Shown piece by piece: positions 21,590 through 33,446 of a stretch of DNA of 64,000 bases. The first letter of the stretch is position 1, and each line of letters begins with the position of its first letter. The DNA is from Rana temporaria (taxonomy: Eukaryota > Chordata > Amphibia > Anura > Ranidae): NCBI RefSeq assembly GCF_905171775.1, contig NC_053490.1:82720677-82784676 (forward strand), given 5' to 3'. Under the pieces are notes generated by a model, which was given only the letters and a program-made list of their open reading frames with translations, was not told where the DNA came from and ran no database searches. The translations under genes were made by a program, and so were the position numbers.

Positions 21590-22505
21590 AAGGGGTTATG
21601 GTTAGGGGTTACTTTATTGTATTTATTTTGTTGGGTTAGGGGTCAATATTAGGGCTAGGGTTTTGGATTAAGGGTTAATATGGTTAGGATTAGGGGTTAA
21701 TATTAAGGTTAAGGGTCGATATTAGGGCTAGGGGTTAGGATTAGGGATTACTCTTATGCCGCGTACACACGATCGGTCCATCCGATGAGAACGGTCTGAT
21801 GGACCGTTTTCATCGGTTAACCGATGAAGCTGACTGATCAGTCGTGCCTACACACCATCTGTTAAAAAAACGATAGTGTCAGAACGCGGTGACGTAAAAC
21901 ACAACGACGTGCTGAAAAAAATGAAGTTCAATGCTTCCAAGCATGCGTCGACTTGATTCTGAGCATGCATGGATTTTTAACCGATGGTCGTGCCTACTAA
22001 CGATCATTTTTTTCCTATCGGTTAGGTATCCATCGGTTAAATTTAAAACAAGATTGCTTTTTTTTTAACCTATGGATAAATAACCGATGGGGCCTACACA
22101 CGATCGGTTTGGTCCGATGAAAACGGTCCATCAGACCGTTCTCATCGGTTTGACCGATCGTGTGTACGCGGCATTAGATTTAGGGGATAATAGGATTAGG
22201 ATTAGGGGTTAATATTATGATTAGGGTCAATATTGGGGGTTAGGGGTTAATATTAGAGTTGGTGGTCAATATTAGGGTTAAAGGTTTAGACTAGGGACTA
22301 ATATTAGGGTTAGGATTAGAAGTTAATTAGTGTTAGGGGTGTACAGTTAGGGGTTAATATAAAGGTTAGGGTTCAATATTAGGGTTAGTGGTTAGGGGTC
22401 AAGTTTAGGGTTAATATCAGGGTTAGCAGTGAATATTAGGGTTATGGGTTGGGGTTAATATTAAGGTTAGGGGTTAAAATTAGGATCAGGGGTTAATATT
22501 TGGGT
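21590..22505. repeat. Degenerate TTAGGG/TTAATATTAGGG array
   Basis: Many copies of GGGGTTAATATTAGGGTTAG and shorter TTAGGG variants in one orientation, interrupted by the MITE at 21757-22173. It looks like an interstitial telomere-like minisatellite with period near 18-20 rather than a pure hexamer array. Confidence 0.85.
21757..22173. mobile_element. GTACACACG-type MITE, complete (417 bp), TTA duplication
   Basis: Perfect 21-base terminal repeats begin TGCCGCGTACACACGATCGG. TTA lies at 21754-21756 and 22174-22176. The near-identical sequence to the split copy at 14607 makes it the reference for that insertion. Confidence 0.87.
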
Positions 22506-22830
22506 TAGTAGTTTTTTTTTTTATTTATGTATTTTATTTAAAAAATAATTCTTGCATTTGGGCAGGACAACGCAGAAAAATGTGCTAAAAAGCTCAAAAT
22601 TGTCCATATCAAGAGTTTCCATGCATTTCCATGGAACAAAAAAAGCTTACAAAATGCATCAATCTGCCCGATTCTAGCTATAAAAAAAAGCTCCAGAACT
22701 TTTTTGAGCTTTAGGCGACTTGGAGTGGAGCTGTGAACCATCTTGATAGCGAATAATTGATTTTTATTCTCCTCCATTGTCTTGGAGCTTCGAGCTTCAA
22801 ACTACAAAATGCTGAGGTGTGAATGGGGAC

Positions 22831-23600
22831 GTGTACACCAGCAATTAATTGGAGTTGCCGGTAAATGAGTGATTTAGTTCTTTTAAATGGATCATAGAAT
22901 GGGATGGAGTAGATGTCTTGAAACCTGCAGATAACAATAACATGCTGGTTCCTTGTGTATAATTCATTTTGTATCCCGTTAACATTTACTTTGCTTGAAA
23001 ACTTATAGTTTACCAAGAGGTAGTTGGCCAAGTTTGATTTGAAAATGAAGATGAAAGCTAGAATCACAGATTTTTTTAAATTAATCTTGTTTGTTTCAGA
23101 GAGAGGGACTTGCTCCATATCCCACAGATTTAAAACGAAACTAACCCCATTGATATAACTATTTTCCAAAACATTGAAGCTGGGTTTGCATGTCAGGAGA
23201 CTGTGACCGGCTCTCAGTAGAGCGAATCGCTGTGGAGTGAATTGCACTGGAGTCCTGTGCATCTTCTGGTACATTTCAGGTTCGAATTCAGCCAAAAATT
23301 CGGACTGAAATCGGACCTGAAACGGTGAACAGGGACACATCGGTCCCCTGCTGTGAGTGCTCCACACAACAGTGTGAACTCAGCCTTATACTCAAGGCAT
23401 GCCATGAATGATAACTGCTATAATCCTATCTGTTCTCAAACGGTCAAGCCGTCAAATGGCTGGTGTCATAGTGATCACATGCAGCACCTTGGTGATTTGT
23501 AGATCAAAAAGGTGTATCCTGTAAAGGATAGGAGGGTTTAGTTCTGCTTTAAGTTAAAAAAATCCTCAAATGATCAATGTAAAGTTAGTAGTGGCTCTTA
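22831..23600. other. No gene recognised; a repeat end near 23385
   Basis: The minus strand has an open frame of about 218 codons (22711-23367) without recognisable domains. It runs across a MITE-like end that reads AAGGCTGAGTTCACACTGTT from 23387 on the minus strand. It was not called a gene. Confidence 0.4.
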
Positions 23601-24008
23601 GGCCCTGTACACACGGCCGGGAATCCTGTCAGGAAAAAAACTTTGGTTTTCCTGACGGGATTCCTGGCAAGCTTGCCGTGCATACAGACGGCCATTCAAA
23701 AGAACCGCCGTTCTTTTGAATTGCAAGAACGCGGTGACGTCATCTACTACGATGAGCCGGCGCTCGTCACATTCGATGCCGGCGCTGCCATCTTGCTACA
23801 CCCCACACTAAACTTGTATGCTACTGCGCATGCGTCAAACTCTTATCGAGCATGCGCGGGTTTACCTGGGACAGGTAAGCATACAGACGACCGGTTTTCT
23901 CGGCAGGAAACACTCTGCCGGGAAACCCGACGAGAAAATAGAGATAAGGGAAAAATGCTCTCCTGGCAGTTTTTTCCTGCCGGGAAAACCGGTTGTGTGT
24001 ACGAAGCT
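23601..24008. mobile_element. GTACACACG-type MITE (408 bp), TTA duplication
   Basis: It starts GGCCCTGTACACACGGCCGG and ends CCGGTTGTGTGTACGAAGCT. TTA lies at 23598-23600 and 24009-24011. Internal stems include CAGGAAAAAAACTTTGGTTTTCCTG and a pair on GCGCATGCG. Confidence 0.82.
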
Positions 24009-24402
24009 TTAGAATGGCTGCTGATTATAATGCAAGATCTTCTTCAAAGGACTATTGCGTGTTTGCAAAACAAAATCAAATGAGATGCCCCCAGCTTCTG
24101 ATACTGTAGGAGAAGTGCAGGAATACGTCCAAAAGACGAAGCTAGGTGGGAGGAGTCTGACTCAGGATGTTGTGGTGACCATCTTGACGCAGACTCCCTC
24201 CACCAATGTTCACCTTGTAGATGCTGCTCAGAGTGTCCTCAGTCTGCTTTGTTGCTGGTTTATGCTGGGTTAGCAAATATGAAGTTATTCTTAATGTTTG
24301 GGTGAGAGTAGAATAATGAGGGGACTATACTGTAAAATGTATATGTGTTCTGTTTTTATTGAGCTGAATCATGCTAAATGTGTGTTTCACTTCTTTGTGC
24401 AG

Positions 24403-24530
24403 GGTCGGAAAAATCAGCAAGACGTAGGTGGAGATGGTGAATTAAAGAAGTTTGATGGTGCTGGATATGACAAAGATCTGGTTGAAGCTTTGGAGAGGGA
24501 CATCATTTCCAGGAATCCCAATATTCACTG
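24403..24530 (+). CDS. KATNAL1: KATNAL1 exon: linker and start of the AAA+ region
   Basis: 128 nt that begin in phase 0 and end two bases into a Trp codon. Translation runs GRKNQQDVGGDGELKKFDG, then AGYDKDLVEALERDIISRN and PNIHW. The acceptor is a pyrimidine-rich tract ending CAG at 24400-24402; the donor is GTATGT at 24531. KATNAL1 is a katanin-like AAA+ ATPase that severs microtubules. This part is the linker between the N-terminal MIT domain and the ATPase. The FDGAGYDKDLVEALERDI block fits KATNAL1 and, less closely, KATNA1; downstream exons (DLEEAKKLLREAV, GKTMLAKAV) decide for KATNAL1. Exons for the MIT domain were not found and probably lie left of the window. Confidence 0.93.
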
Positions 24531-24718
24531 GTATGTGTATAGTCTGTGGTGCTGTCCAGCATAGTTTCGTACGCCTTGCAGATGAAAAGAACAATACTGC
24601 TTCATTGTGATGATGGTGATATCAGGGTCTGCTGTGCTCAAAGCAATTAGTGCTAAGCCCAACAAGTTACATTTTGACTGATCAGAACACCATTCAGTAT
24701 GTGTTGCATCTTTCAAAT
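24531..24718 (+). other. KATNAL1 intron start
   Basis: The intron between the first two exons here runs from 24531 to 37762 (13.2 kb). This first part has no recognised repeat. Confidence 0.8.
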
Positions 24719-25770
24719 GCATTTCTTTATCATCCCATGAGAGACACAGGAATTCACATACTGTACATGGTGGTTATACTGCTGCCTATACCAAATAGAA
24801 AAATTGTAAAGCAGCCTCCATATAACCCCTTCCTCTACTCAGCACGCCTCCGTTTTTTGTTGCCATAGAACTTTGGACACCTTTTCCACAGCTCTGCTGA
24901 CTAATTATTTTTTTCTTAGCCTTTTTTTTTTTATTTTTTTTATTTTCCCTCTGGAATTCAATCACAATTCCTCATTGCATGCTGCTTGAGTTGGTCCCTT
25001 AGTAGTAACTATCTGGATCAGTGTTTCCCAAACACTAGCTTGGGACACTATACCCCACTAGAGTGGATATGCAGGCCTAGTCTGGAATGTAACCTTTGGG
25101 CACTGGTCTCTGCATTGTGGCACTTTCCATAGCAGAGTGTACTGTATTAGTCGTTGAGTGCTTTCCAGGTCAAGAGCCCTGGCACAGCCCCAAGATTCAC
25201 AATGAGTAAGGCCTGTTAGGTTGAAGCACTGGGAGGTGACTCTTTGTTTATACCACTAGGTGCCTTTTCAAATTTCATGCCACCACTGTTTTACTGCAAT
25301 GAGAGCTAGGCTGAAGCACAGAGTGCTACAGCATCTGGTGGGTGGAGCAATGTGTTCTCCTTCCTGCTGTTCAGCCTAGAGGAAGCACCATCCTGCTGCT
25401 ACTTCTGCTCTTAAAGCACCAGGTGGATCTCCAGTTTCAGTTGTCTATAGTGACCTGGTCACCTCTGGCCAGCTTTCACCTTCATTAGCACAGGCTGCAT
25501 TGGGTGTATGAGTACTAGAGGCCTTGCCTTACATGTGGACCTAGATGCATTATTGCTGCGCGTAAGCAATATGACTTTGTTAAGACACAGAAGGGACATT
25601 CCTTCTGCCACGGGTGACCTGTAACCTAGGCCCATTCTCTTCTTGTGGTTCTGGGGGAAATTGGACCTGGGATCCTCAGGAAAAAAAAAACACCTGTAAT
25701 CTAGAACCTGGGACCCACTATTGTTGTTGGGTCATCAATACCTGAGTCTTCATCAGCTCCGTTAGATGAG
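24719..25770 (+). repeat. Degenerate DIRS-type terminal and leader fragment
   Basis: TTTCTTTATCAT, then GACACAG, CCATATAACCCC and GCCTCCGTTTTTTG occur in the same order as at the start of the DIRS remnant at 28641 (TTTCTTTATCAT, GGGACACAG, CCATATAACCCC, CTCAGTTTTTCG). Similarity fades further right; the end at 25770 is approximate. No coding sequence is preserved. Confidence 0.5.
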
Positions 25771-26803
25771 ACAGTGGGGTTGATTTACTAAAACTGGGGA
25801 GTGCGAAATCTGGTGCAGCTGTACATGGTAGTCAATACAAAATAAAAAAAATTAATCAGCGCAACCATTATTAGGTAGATATTATACAGGAATGCAGGCT
25901 GGACAATCAAGGTAACTTTCACAATACCTATAAAAAACATGAACGCAAAAAAAGTACAGCGCAAACCAAGTTCATATGCAATTCAACATTCAAATTTTAA
26001 AACTGTAAAAAAGTATAAGACGGTCCATTAAACAATCCGGTGAAAAAAGTGTTAAAAACCACCACCACCGAGCAGAAAGTTGGCCACGCATCTCAATGAT
26101 GTGACCCCTGCGCTAGCAGGATGGTCAAATTAGGTATTCCCTCATGGGGATACATCCATAAGCCGAGATTTTGGCATTAATCCTGCACACTGTTTAGGGC
26201 TCCGTCAGATGCACTCTGACGGGAAAAAAAAGCAACAGAATAGTGAACTCTGTTTCACAAGATTTAATAATTCAAAGCTCAAATGAATACACTCACATTT
26301 ATGGGCACTATCCACAGTGCATGTAATAGCCAAACAATCTGAACTGTTTGCAAGGAGATTGCCGCGGATGATGCCGGCATCAATAAAAGGTTCCACTCTC
26401 TGTATGTGTTACCACCTGGGCGGGACTTCGTCAGCAGGGTTGGAACCAAGACGTCGCCCCACATGTAAAATAGAAACTCCAGAGCCACTGAGTTATGGCG
26501 GCATGTTCTACTTGGCTAAAAAGGAAACCCTTCCTATAAATAGTGACTCCACACATATTACTATGGCAGTGCATGTGGTTTAAAAACACAGGACAAATTA
26601 AAGTAACAATGTAAGACAAAAACCTTCTCACACAGTGCTAATTTGGAACAATAATATGCAAAATATTAAAACACAGGTAAGCCTAGTAACCTGGAGAACA
26701 CCCACGGCTATCTCTCACATATACAGAATAGTATATAAAAACTAAAAAAATACATGTTCAAAAAATACAAGACAAGGTAAAATATAAATAAACTCATCTA
26801 TCA
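25771..26803. other. Repeat-like intron sequence, ends unclear
   Basis: About 25780-25830 (TTGATTTACTAAAACTGGGG, then GTGCAGCTGTACATGG) looks like the end of a repeat that is broken off near 25835. The rest may be 3' sequence of the Penelope remnant that follows on the minus strand. No exon seen. Confidence 0.4.
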
Positions 26804-27141
26804 GAAATTAAGCAATTGAGATCGAATTCCACATTTAAGCCTGTAGGGGCCGAGGCTCTAGTCTCATATATCCAATATGATTCCCCACAGATAAGCTGCC
26901 TAATGTAATTTCCCCCTCTCCAGTGATTATTAACTCTTTAAATGCCCCAAAATTGTAGGCTACTCAAATCCCTATTGTGATGGATCCCAAAATGTTTGGA
27001 AACCTTATGGAATTCATCACCCCTTTTGATATTGTTTACATGTTCTCTAAGCCTTATATGGAGAGGTCTGGAAGTTGTCCTCATGTACTCAAGGCCGCAC
27101 CCATATTCCAACATATATATTACTCCTTTAGTATTACAGAG
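26804..27141 (-). pseudogene. Penelope-like element C-terminus (GIY-YIG), copy 2
   Basis: The minus strand translates as LCNTKGVIYMLEYGCGLEY, RTTSRPLHIRLREHVNNIKR, KVSKHFGIHHNRDLSSLQF, WGI-stop-RVNNHWRGGNYIR, then WIYETRASAPTGLNVEFDL and NCLISDR before TGA at 26804. The GIY-YIG motif, the REH and the WRG...WIY...GLN blocks are those of Penelope-like endonucleases. There is one internal stop, so it is recent compared with the copy at 17764 but still defective. Upstream sequence (27142 on) no longer matches, so the copy is 5'-truncated. Confidence 0.87.
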
Positions 27142-28640
27142 ACGACCCCGCCAGCCCTCTGTTTAAATTTCCTTGCTGTCCCAGTCACGTGAGTTAAAAA
27201 GGGCCACGCCCAAAACGCGTTCTCATGATGACAGCTCGGCACACTTCCAGCTCCCATCCGATTGGACTTCAGGCCAAGCAACTTTCCCGGATACATATCC
27301 AGTGTGCCGCTAATTAGCACCGGCCGCACACCACCCAGGTGACAGCAGCGTCTGCCTCTGTCTTTCCACCACAATTCATCCTCATACCATCAAGACCTGC
27401 ACCCGGGTGGAGTTCTTCTTCTTTCTTTCACCGCTGCACTGGACCGCTATTCCAGGGCTAAGTAAGCTATTGCAGTGGAGATGTCTGTGATATATGAGTG
27501 CATCTAGCAATTACTGGTTTACGTAAGAGCTACATGGGATGTCACACTTTGTTCACTCTTGAGATGTGAACAATGACTGTACGTTTTTACGCTTAATACA
27601 TTTTCTTATGTTTACATATAAACAGTGCTTGACATTGCACATTTTTGGTTGTATATTTGTTTGTTTTTTTGGCATCATCCCTGGTGTATATTTCCTACAA
27701 GCTGCTGGGGCGTTTTAGGCACATAAGACTTGATTTACATCTTGTTGGTCCCCCATTTAGCAGCTGAACTTTAAATTCATGTGACTAAACAGTTTTGGGG
27801 GATGAGGTTGGCTTCACTGCATAAAAGGAGTGGATTAGTCCTATCAGGTTGATAAACAGTTAAAATCTTGCTTTACAATGACCAGCATTTGTTATGCTTA
27901 GTAGGTTTGTCTGGCCCTGTAGCTTTAGCTCCATCTTTCTGGCAATGTTTTTTTTTACCTTGATATCATGGCTGATTAAGCCAAGATCTTGTTTCTCTGG
28001 GTGATATGTTGGAATAAGATAAGCATACCTCCCGTTTTACATTATTTTTCCTAACTAAAGAATATAGTATGTCCATATGCAGAAAACCAAGAGACAGCAG
28101 TGAAGTTAAACCCCTGCTCTTTACAAAAGTACTTTTGGAAATTGTTACTGGCTTAAATGATTTATGCCTAAGTAAAATAGGGCTATATTTAAGTCTGTAA
28201 ATCCTGCACCTACCTGGGAATTTATTCTCCAGTTACTTGAAATGTAATATGTATTTACAATAAAGCTGCATCTTTGGGCTGGCTGTTGTCTTAGCAATGA
28301 GATGATTTTTTTTTTTTCATAGGAGAATATCTCGGTATTATAAATAAAAAGCTTGTGCAGAGTACTGGTAAATTCTGCTTCAAAGTCCCATGTCTGGAGC
28401 TCATTTTAATAAATGCCATAGGCTACTATGTAGTGTGCAAAATCTAAATCCTAGCTTAATGGAAAAATATATTTCCTTTTTATAAGGAGGGTTTATTTTA
28501 ATTCTCTGTGCATGTTCAGTAAAATGAGCAAACTTACTGGGGTGATATTTGGAAAGTAAAGAGAATTTGTATTTTCAAAAACTGCTTCTGTGGCACTTTC
28601 TGAGAGTACATACCATTCTTGTGTGCCCTGGGCCTTGTGT
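27142..28640 (+). other. KATNAL1 intron, no gene recognised
   Basis: A GC-rich part at 27160-27420 includes GGGCCACGCCCAAAACGCG, of a kind often met next to frog retroelement ends. The rest is AT-rich, without exon or clear repeat. Confidence 0.5.
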
Positions 28641-29701
28641 TTTTCTTTATCATACACCACGGGACACAGAGACAGTCATTACATAATGTGTTAAGGGTCA
28701 CCAGCGGTGATTGGACACTGGCACAACCAATAGAAGACAGTTCCCTTCCATATAACCCCTCCCATCAGGAAAGTACCTCAGTTTTTCGCCAGTGTCTAAG
28801 GTGCTGGACGCGAGTAGGATGTGCTAAAGGAAAGCTCTGTCAATGAGACCCTCTGGGGGTAAAAAGAGCTATGCTTTTGGATCCATCCAAGACATTAAAT
28901 AATTTACGCTAAAACTGAATAGGATCCGGGCCTCATGCAGGAGGCGTCCAGAACTTTCGCTACTTATGCTAAAAGTCCTGGTAAGAGTCTTTTACAAGGC
29001 CCATATCCCTGAAGGTTGGCACACAAAACCCGCCGTGATGGGTGAAGATTGGCACTGTCTGAATTTCAGCAGAAAATCCTGCAGCGGGGATAAAGGTAAG
29101 AGGAAAGGAATCCTAAGCTTAATCTTAAGGACCTTTCCTAATATTGAGTAATGTGTCTTCTCTTTTTCTGAGGGAGTAAAGAGCTGAGTTGTACTCACCA
29201 TGCTCCAAACAGTGTCCGATCCAACGGACAAGAACACTTCCTCTGCTGCAGAGCTCTGCCATGAGAACGTCCACCGCTTCTCTCGTCTAGACACCTGGTA
29301 AGAATGCCACAGACATGGGCATGCAAGCATCAGGCAGGAGGAGGCTTCCCTCACCCCAGGACTGCCACCATTAACACTAGGTTGCGCGCACGAGGGCGCG
29401 CTTTATCGGTGAAGGGGAGGAGCGGGGTCGCGAGCGTGCACATGCGCGCGAGTGGGCATGTTGATTCGAAACATGGCACTCAATACAGGAGCCATAAAGG
29501 GACTCAAAGGCCGGCAGCTCTTTCCTTAGGACACAGCAGCATTACGGGGGCACGTAGGCTCTATGTGGTTGGTGGGGTACTCCCAAGAGAGACACCTACT
29601 CTATGCATGAAAGTGTGTGTTTAAGTTGCATACTTTATGTAGATTGCTAAGCTGAGCACAGTAGTATATGCGTTGTGGTACCTCGGCTTTTGCTTAGTAA
29701 T

Positions 29702-31045
29702 ATGTCTTCCCTTAGAAAGAATTCAGGGACTAAGAGAGACAAGAAAGCACCGCCATCTGAGACAAGGGGCTCTAGCCTGCCTGCTCGGTACCTTCCTCTC
29801 CTGTAATTTCTGACACACCTGTACAGGAGGAGCCATTGCCACTATCAGGAGTAGCAACTTCCCCGGTAGTACCTGGGCCTGCATATGTCACTGAGGACAC
29901 TTTGGTGGCAGGTCTGGACAACCTAGAGGGGAGAATCGCTAAGCTAATCGCAAATTCCTCGCAAAAGGACAAGAAGCGAAGCAAATCTACTTCTGTGGTT
30001 CTAGATCCCCTTTCAGAAAAATCTGAGGAGGAGAAGGATGAGGTAACACCTGCAGAGGATAGGGATGAGGAGTCGGATGGATCAGGGATATCAGAGGAAC
30101 CTTTCTCTGCTTCCCAGATGCTAAAGTCACAGGTGAAATGTTATGCTGAAACAGTGCGTGCTGCATTCAGGTTACCCTCTTCGGAGTTAACTGAATCGCA
30201 TGTCTCCTCCCTGGGTTCATTAAAATCCCTGCAGGGTGCATGCTCTTTTCCGGTTCATCCCTTACTAGAAAAACAAATTTACGCAGACTGGCAACATCCA
30301 GATATGCGTTTCTCACCTCCTAAGAAGTTTTGACATTCTTTATCCTATGGAGGAAAAGTTTGCCAAGAAGTGAAGTCTGCCTTCTGTAGATGCAGCTATT
30401 TCTTGTATAAATAAAAACCTGACTTGTCCGGTGGATAACGTACAGGTGTTTAAAGATCCTTCGGAAAATAAATTGTAATCTTTACTAAAATCTTTGTTCC
30501 TTTTGGCTGGTTCAGTTGCCCAACCTGCTGTAGCAGCAGTGGGTATGTGTCAGGTCCTCAAGGATCAGGTAAAACAGGGGCTGAAGGATCTGCCTACGGA
30601 ACAAGTCAAATTTTGGGAGAATTTGCTTAAAGCCTTATGTTGTACAATAAATGCTATGAGAGATTAGATTCAGCAGGCATCTCGCCTCACACTCCAGCTA
30701 GTGCATATGCACAGAATTCTTTGGGTAAAACATTGGTCAGCAGAGGCCCCATGCAAAAAACTTTTGGCCAGTTTCCCCTTCCATGGCGAATGCCTCTTTG
30801 GGGAGGATTTGGAAAAATATATCCAAAAGACTTCCAGTGGTAATACCACTCTATTACCAGAGAAAAAGAAAAACAAGTGGCCTTGTTTTAAGCGTTCTCG
30901 CTCCCCGCCTCCTGGTAAATCTACCTCCAGCCAGTGGCAACGGCATTTTCAGCCAGCCACAAAGGCTAAAGAAGACCAGGCCCAGAAAAACAAGAAGCTG
31001 GGGGGTTCAAAAGCTAACAAGCAAAACCCCAAAGCCTCTTTATGA
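29702..31045 (+). pseudogene. DIRS gag-like gene, frameshifted
   Basis: It starts ATGTCTTCCCTTAGAAAG (MSSLRKNSGTKRDKK) and stops after 37 codons. A second frame (29836-30333) carries LDNLEGRIAKLIANSSQKDK, an acidic segment and FPVHPLLEKQIYADWQHPD. The end, in a further frame, has Lys-rich SRSPPPGKSTSSQWQRH before the stop at 31045. Stops at about 30372 and 30476 also interrupt it. The DWQHPD and later VDNVQVFKDP blocks are typical of DIRS gag proteins. Confidence 0.75.
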
Positions 31046-31059
31046 AGAGGCGCCCCCAC

Positions 31060-32500
31060 TCGGCCGAGTGGGGGGACGGCATTCGGCAGTTTTCAGCGGC
31101 ATGGCAGACATAAATCCAGGACAAATGAGTAGTATCCACAGTATCCCTAGGGTACAAGCTGGAATTTTGAGAGATCCCATCTTCTCAGTTCCGAAGCTCA
31201 AGGCTCTCCAAAGATCCACTAAAAAGAGCGTCCTTCTTCAAAGGATTGGATCACTTGCTGTCTCAAGTACCCCTAAAAGACCAAGGTTCAGGTTTTTATT
31301 CAAACCTCTTTGTGATTCCAAAACCAAACGGAAACATCAGATCCTTCCTGGATCTAAGATCTCTAAATCAGTTTCTGAAAATTCGCCATTTCCGAATGGA
31401 AACTATTTGATCAGTGGTCGCCACAGTACAAGGCGGAGAATTTATGGCGTCTATAGACATCAAGGACACATATTTACATGTGCCTATCCATCCCGCTCAC
31501 CAAAAATTCTTAAGGTTTGTAGTAGAACATCGCCACTTTCAGTTTGTGGCTCTGCCCTTTGGTGCGGCTACCACGCCCTGGGTATTTACAAAGGTACTAG
31601 CCCCTCTGTTGGCAAATCTGAGGGCACAGGGCATAGCGATAATGGCCTATCTAGATGATCTACTTGTGATAGATCAGTCAGGGGCAAGATTAGATCACGC
31701 TGTGCGCACCACAATAAAATACCTGGAGCATTTAGGATGGAATGTAAACCTACAAATATCCTCTCTACAAGCCCAAAGAAGGGTAGAGTATTTGGGCATG
31801 ATCATAAACACAGCCCAAAGCAGGGTATTCCTGCCAGAGCCAAAGATCAAGTCTCTAAAAGACCTGATCCGCAAGGTCAAGGCAAAGAAAAGGCCATCTA
31901 TTCGCCTTTGCATGAGGCTATTAGGGAAGATGGTGGCCTCCTTCGAGGCTGTCCCTTATGCCCAGTTTCATTCGATTACTTCAAGGCAGTATTTTAGCCA
32001 CCTGGAACAGGAAGATCCAAGCACTGGATTTACCTATGGGCCTGTCTCCAAAAGTGCGCCAAAGCTTCAGTTGGTGGTTAAAAACCAAGAACTTGCGGAA
32101 GGGAAAATCCTTTCTCCCAGTCACCTGGAAGGTGGTGTCTATGGATGCCAGCCTAATGGGCTGGGGAGCAGTGTTAGAAGAAGCTTTAGCCCAGGGAACC
32201 TGGGCCAAGACCGAAGAGAACCTGCCCATCAACATACTAGAGATTCAGGCAGTATACTTAGCCCTCAGAACCTGAACACACAGGTTACAGGGCCACCCAG
32301 TTCGGATTCAATCCGACAATGCTACTTCAGTAGCTTACATCAATCACCAAGGAGGCACTTGCAGTCAGGGGTGCTCGGAAGGAGGTGAATCGGATTTTGG
32401 CATGGGCAGAAGACCATGTTCCTTGTCTCTCTGCAATCTTCATTCCAGGGGTAGAAAACTGGCAAGCGGACTATCTGAGTCTCAAAGCAGCTGTCACCAG
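31060..32500 (+). pseudogene. DIRS reverse transcriptase and RNase H, frameshifted
   Basis: The longest frame, 31414-32388, contains SIDIKDTYLHVPIHPAHQKF, FRFVALPFG-type sequence (FQFVALPFGAATTPWVF) and the active-site YLDD encoded at 31648-31659. After a frameshift near 32040, RNase H follows at about 32135-32275 (VSMDASLMGWGAVLEE, then NILEIQAVYLAL), and its end lies in another frame (about 32440-32500, NWQADYLS). Upstream, 31060-31413 reads VIPKPNGNIRSFLDLRSLNQ in frame with two or more stops. Confidence 0.83.
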
Positions 32501-32699
32501 GAGAGTGGTCTCTCCACCCCGATGTCTTTCTGGCAATATGCCAGAGATGGGGGACCCCGGATGTAGACCTGCTAGCTTCCAGGTTCAACAGGAAGTTGGT
32601 GGACAACTTTTGTATCCAGGACGAGAGATCCTCTAGCCTGCAGATCGGATGCTCTAATAATTCCCTGGAATCAGTTCTCACTGATCTATGCACTGATTG

Positions 32700-33446
32700 C
32701 TCTCGTACAGAGGCTACTTTGCATGATCAAGAAGGAAGGAATTCCTGTAATCCTAGTGGCCCCAAATTGGCCCAGAAGGCCCTGGTACGCCGAGATCATA
32801 AAGATGGCGGTAGGAAAACCTTGGAAGCTTCCGCTTCGTCACGACCTGCTGTCGCAGGGTCTAGTGTTCCATCCTTCCTTACAAAAGCTAAATTTGACGG
32901 TCTGGCTACTGAGACCCATATTTTGAAGAAACGAGGGATCTTGGGTCCAGTGCTTTCTACACTCATTAATGCTAGAAACCAGACTCCAGGCTTATCTACT
33001 ATAGAGTCTGGAAGGCATATGTTTCCTGGTGTGAAGCCAAGAAATGGAATCCTCGGAAGTATGACATAAGTAGGATTCTCGCCTTTTGCCAGTTAGGAGT
33101 GGATATGAAATTAGCCCTTAGTACCCTCAAGGGTCAAATATTGGCTCTATCAGTCATCTTTCAAAGACCGCTGGCATCTCATTCCCTAGTTTGGGTGTTC
33201 ATTCAGGGGGTAATGCGGATAAATCCGCCAGTCAAGTCTCCCTTGCGCCCATGGGATTTGAATTTGGTATTGTCAGTATTGCAAAAGCAACCTTTTGAAC
33301 CTATTTGCCAGATTCCTTTAATTCTTTTAAGCAGGAAATTGGCCTTTTTGATTGCTATGTTCACCTTTTGTTACATGTTAACCCCATATTCAGGGTGTAA
33401 CATGCTACAGATTCCTTTGCGGCTGTCAGCTTGTAGTTCTCAATGA
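32700..33446 (+). pseudogene. DIRS tyrosine recombinase, degenerate
   Basis: The frame at 32723-32926 has VAPNWPRRPWYAEIIKM and WKLPLRHDLLSQG, the region before the recombinase in DIRS elements. 33099-33446 has LSTLKGQILALSVIFQRPLA and SPLRPWDLNLVLSVLQKQPF, matching the N-terminal half of DIRS recombinases. The catalytic C-terminal half (Arg-His-X-X-Arg and Tyr) is absent. Confidence 0.7.

Larger units (their letters stand above)
21391..22830. mobile_element. MITE with GCATTCACACCT ends, filled with TTAGGG-like repeats
   Basis: The ends are GGCTGCATTCACACCTGAGC on the left and GCTGAGGTGTGAATGGGGAC on the right, approximate inverted repeats. Between them lie arms around 21420-21590 and 22520-22800, a degenerate telomere-like array (21590-22505), and a complete GTACACACG-type MITE at 21757-22173. 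A related element is at 39729-40100. Confidence 0.65.

Noticed and set aside
22711..23367. 218-codon open frame on the minus strand
   Set aside because: No recognisable domain, and it runs across a MITE end and AT-rich sequence. Likely a chance frame.
1..24402. Upstream KATNAL1 exons (MIT domain)
   Set aside because: I looked for them by translation and saw none. A profile search of this region could still find a small exon.
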